Source: Betaproteobacteria bacterium (lineage in GTDB: Bacteria; Pseudomonadota; Gammaproteobacteria; Burkholderiales; SG8-39). From it: a DNA stretch of 64,000 nucleotides. The notes beneath the pieces were generated by a model. That model saw only the letters and a list, made by a program, of their open reading frames with translations. It was not told the DNA's origin and made no database searches. Shown here piece after piece: positions 63,992-64,000 of this stretch (positions are counted from its first letter, which is position 1; every line of letters begins with the position of its first letter). The position numbers were made by a program, and so were the translations under genes. The DNA is taken from assembly GCA_009693235.1 (NCBI GenBank), contig SHXR01000017.1, forward strand, positions 1 through 64,000, written 5' to 3'.

Positions 63992-64000
63992 CATGCCGTC

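Noticed and set aside
1-64000. tRNA/rRNA genes, integrases, transposases, prophage genes
   Set aside because: None recognised on reading either strand; absence of a tRNA is not certain without tRNAscan-SE.

Overview
GC-rich chromosomal window from a proteobacterium. Gene order and protein families (aceE-aceF-lpdA with an extra lipoyl domain on E3, yicC/gmk/rpoZ/spoT, kinase/PP2C/rph/rdgB, glnA-ntrB-ntrC) suggest Betaproteobacteria. Most of the window is housekeeping genes mixed with a catabolic complement: two Rieske dioxygenase alpha/beta pairs, a split ThDP decarboxylase, an FAD monooxygenase, an amidohydrolase, an aldolase plus acylating acetaldehyde dehydrogenase, and sugar-acid dehydratases. 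No rRNA, tRNA, CRISPR array, transposase or prophage was recognised. Points most worth a second look: (1) a solitary 1554-aa SF1 helicase with a C-terminal PD-(D/E)XK (MTES_1575/DUF559-like) nuclease domain, a defence-type candidate; (2) a Ser/Thr kinase whose glycine-rich loop is encoded by an 11-G tract that puts the gene out of frame by one base (G10 restores it), followed by a PP2C phosphatase with an in-frame amber codon and 61 coding-like codons beyond it; (3) a bacterial proteasome-homolog-like Ntn hydrolase inside the pyruvate dehydrogenase cluster; (4) a textbook-spaced tandem NtrC site plus sigma-54 promoter upstream of glnA; (5) nine apparent single-base contractions that break seven other genes, mostly at short homopolymers and probably sequence error; (6) small dispersed palindromic and non-palindromic intergenic repeats. 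All family assignments come from reading the sequence by eye; no search was run.
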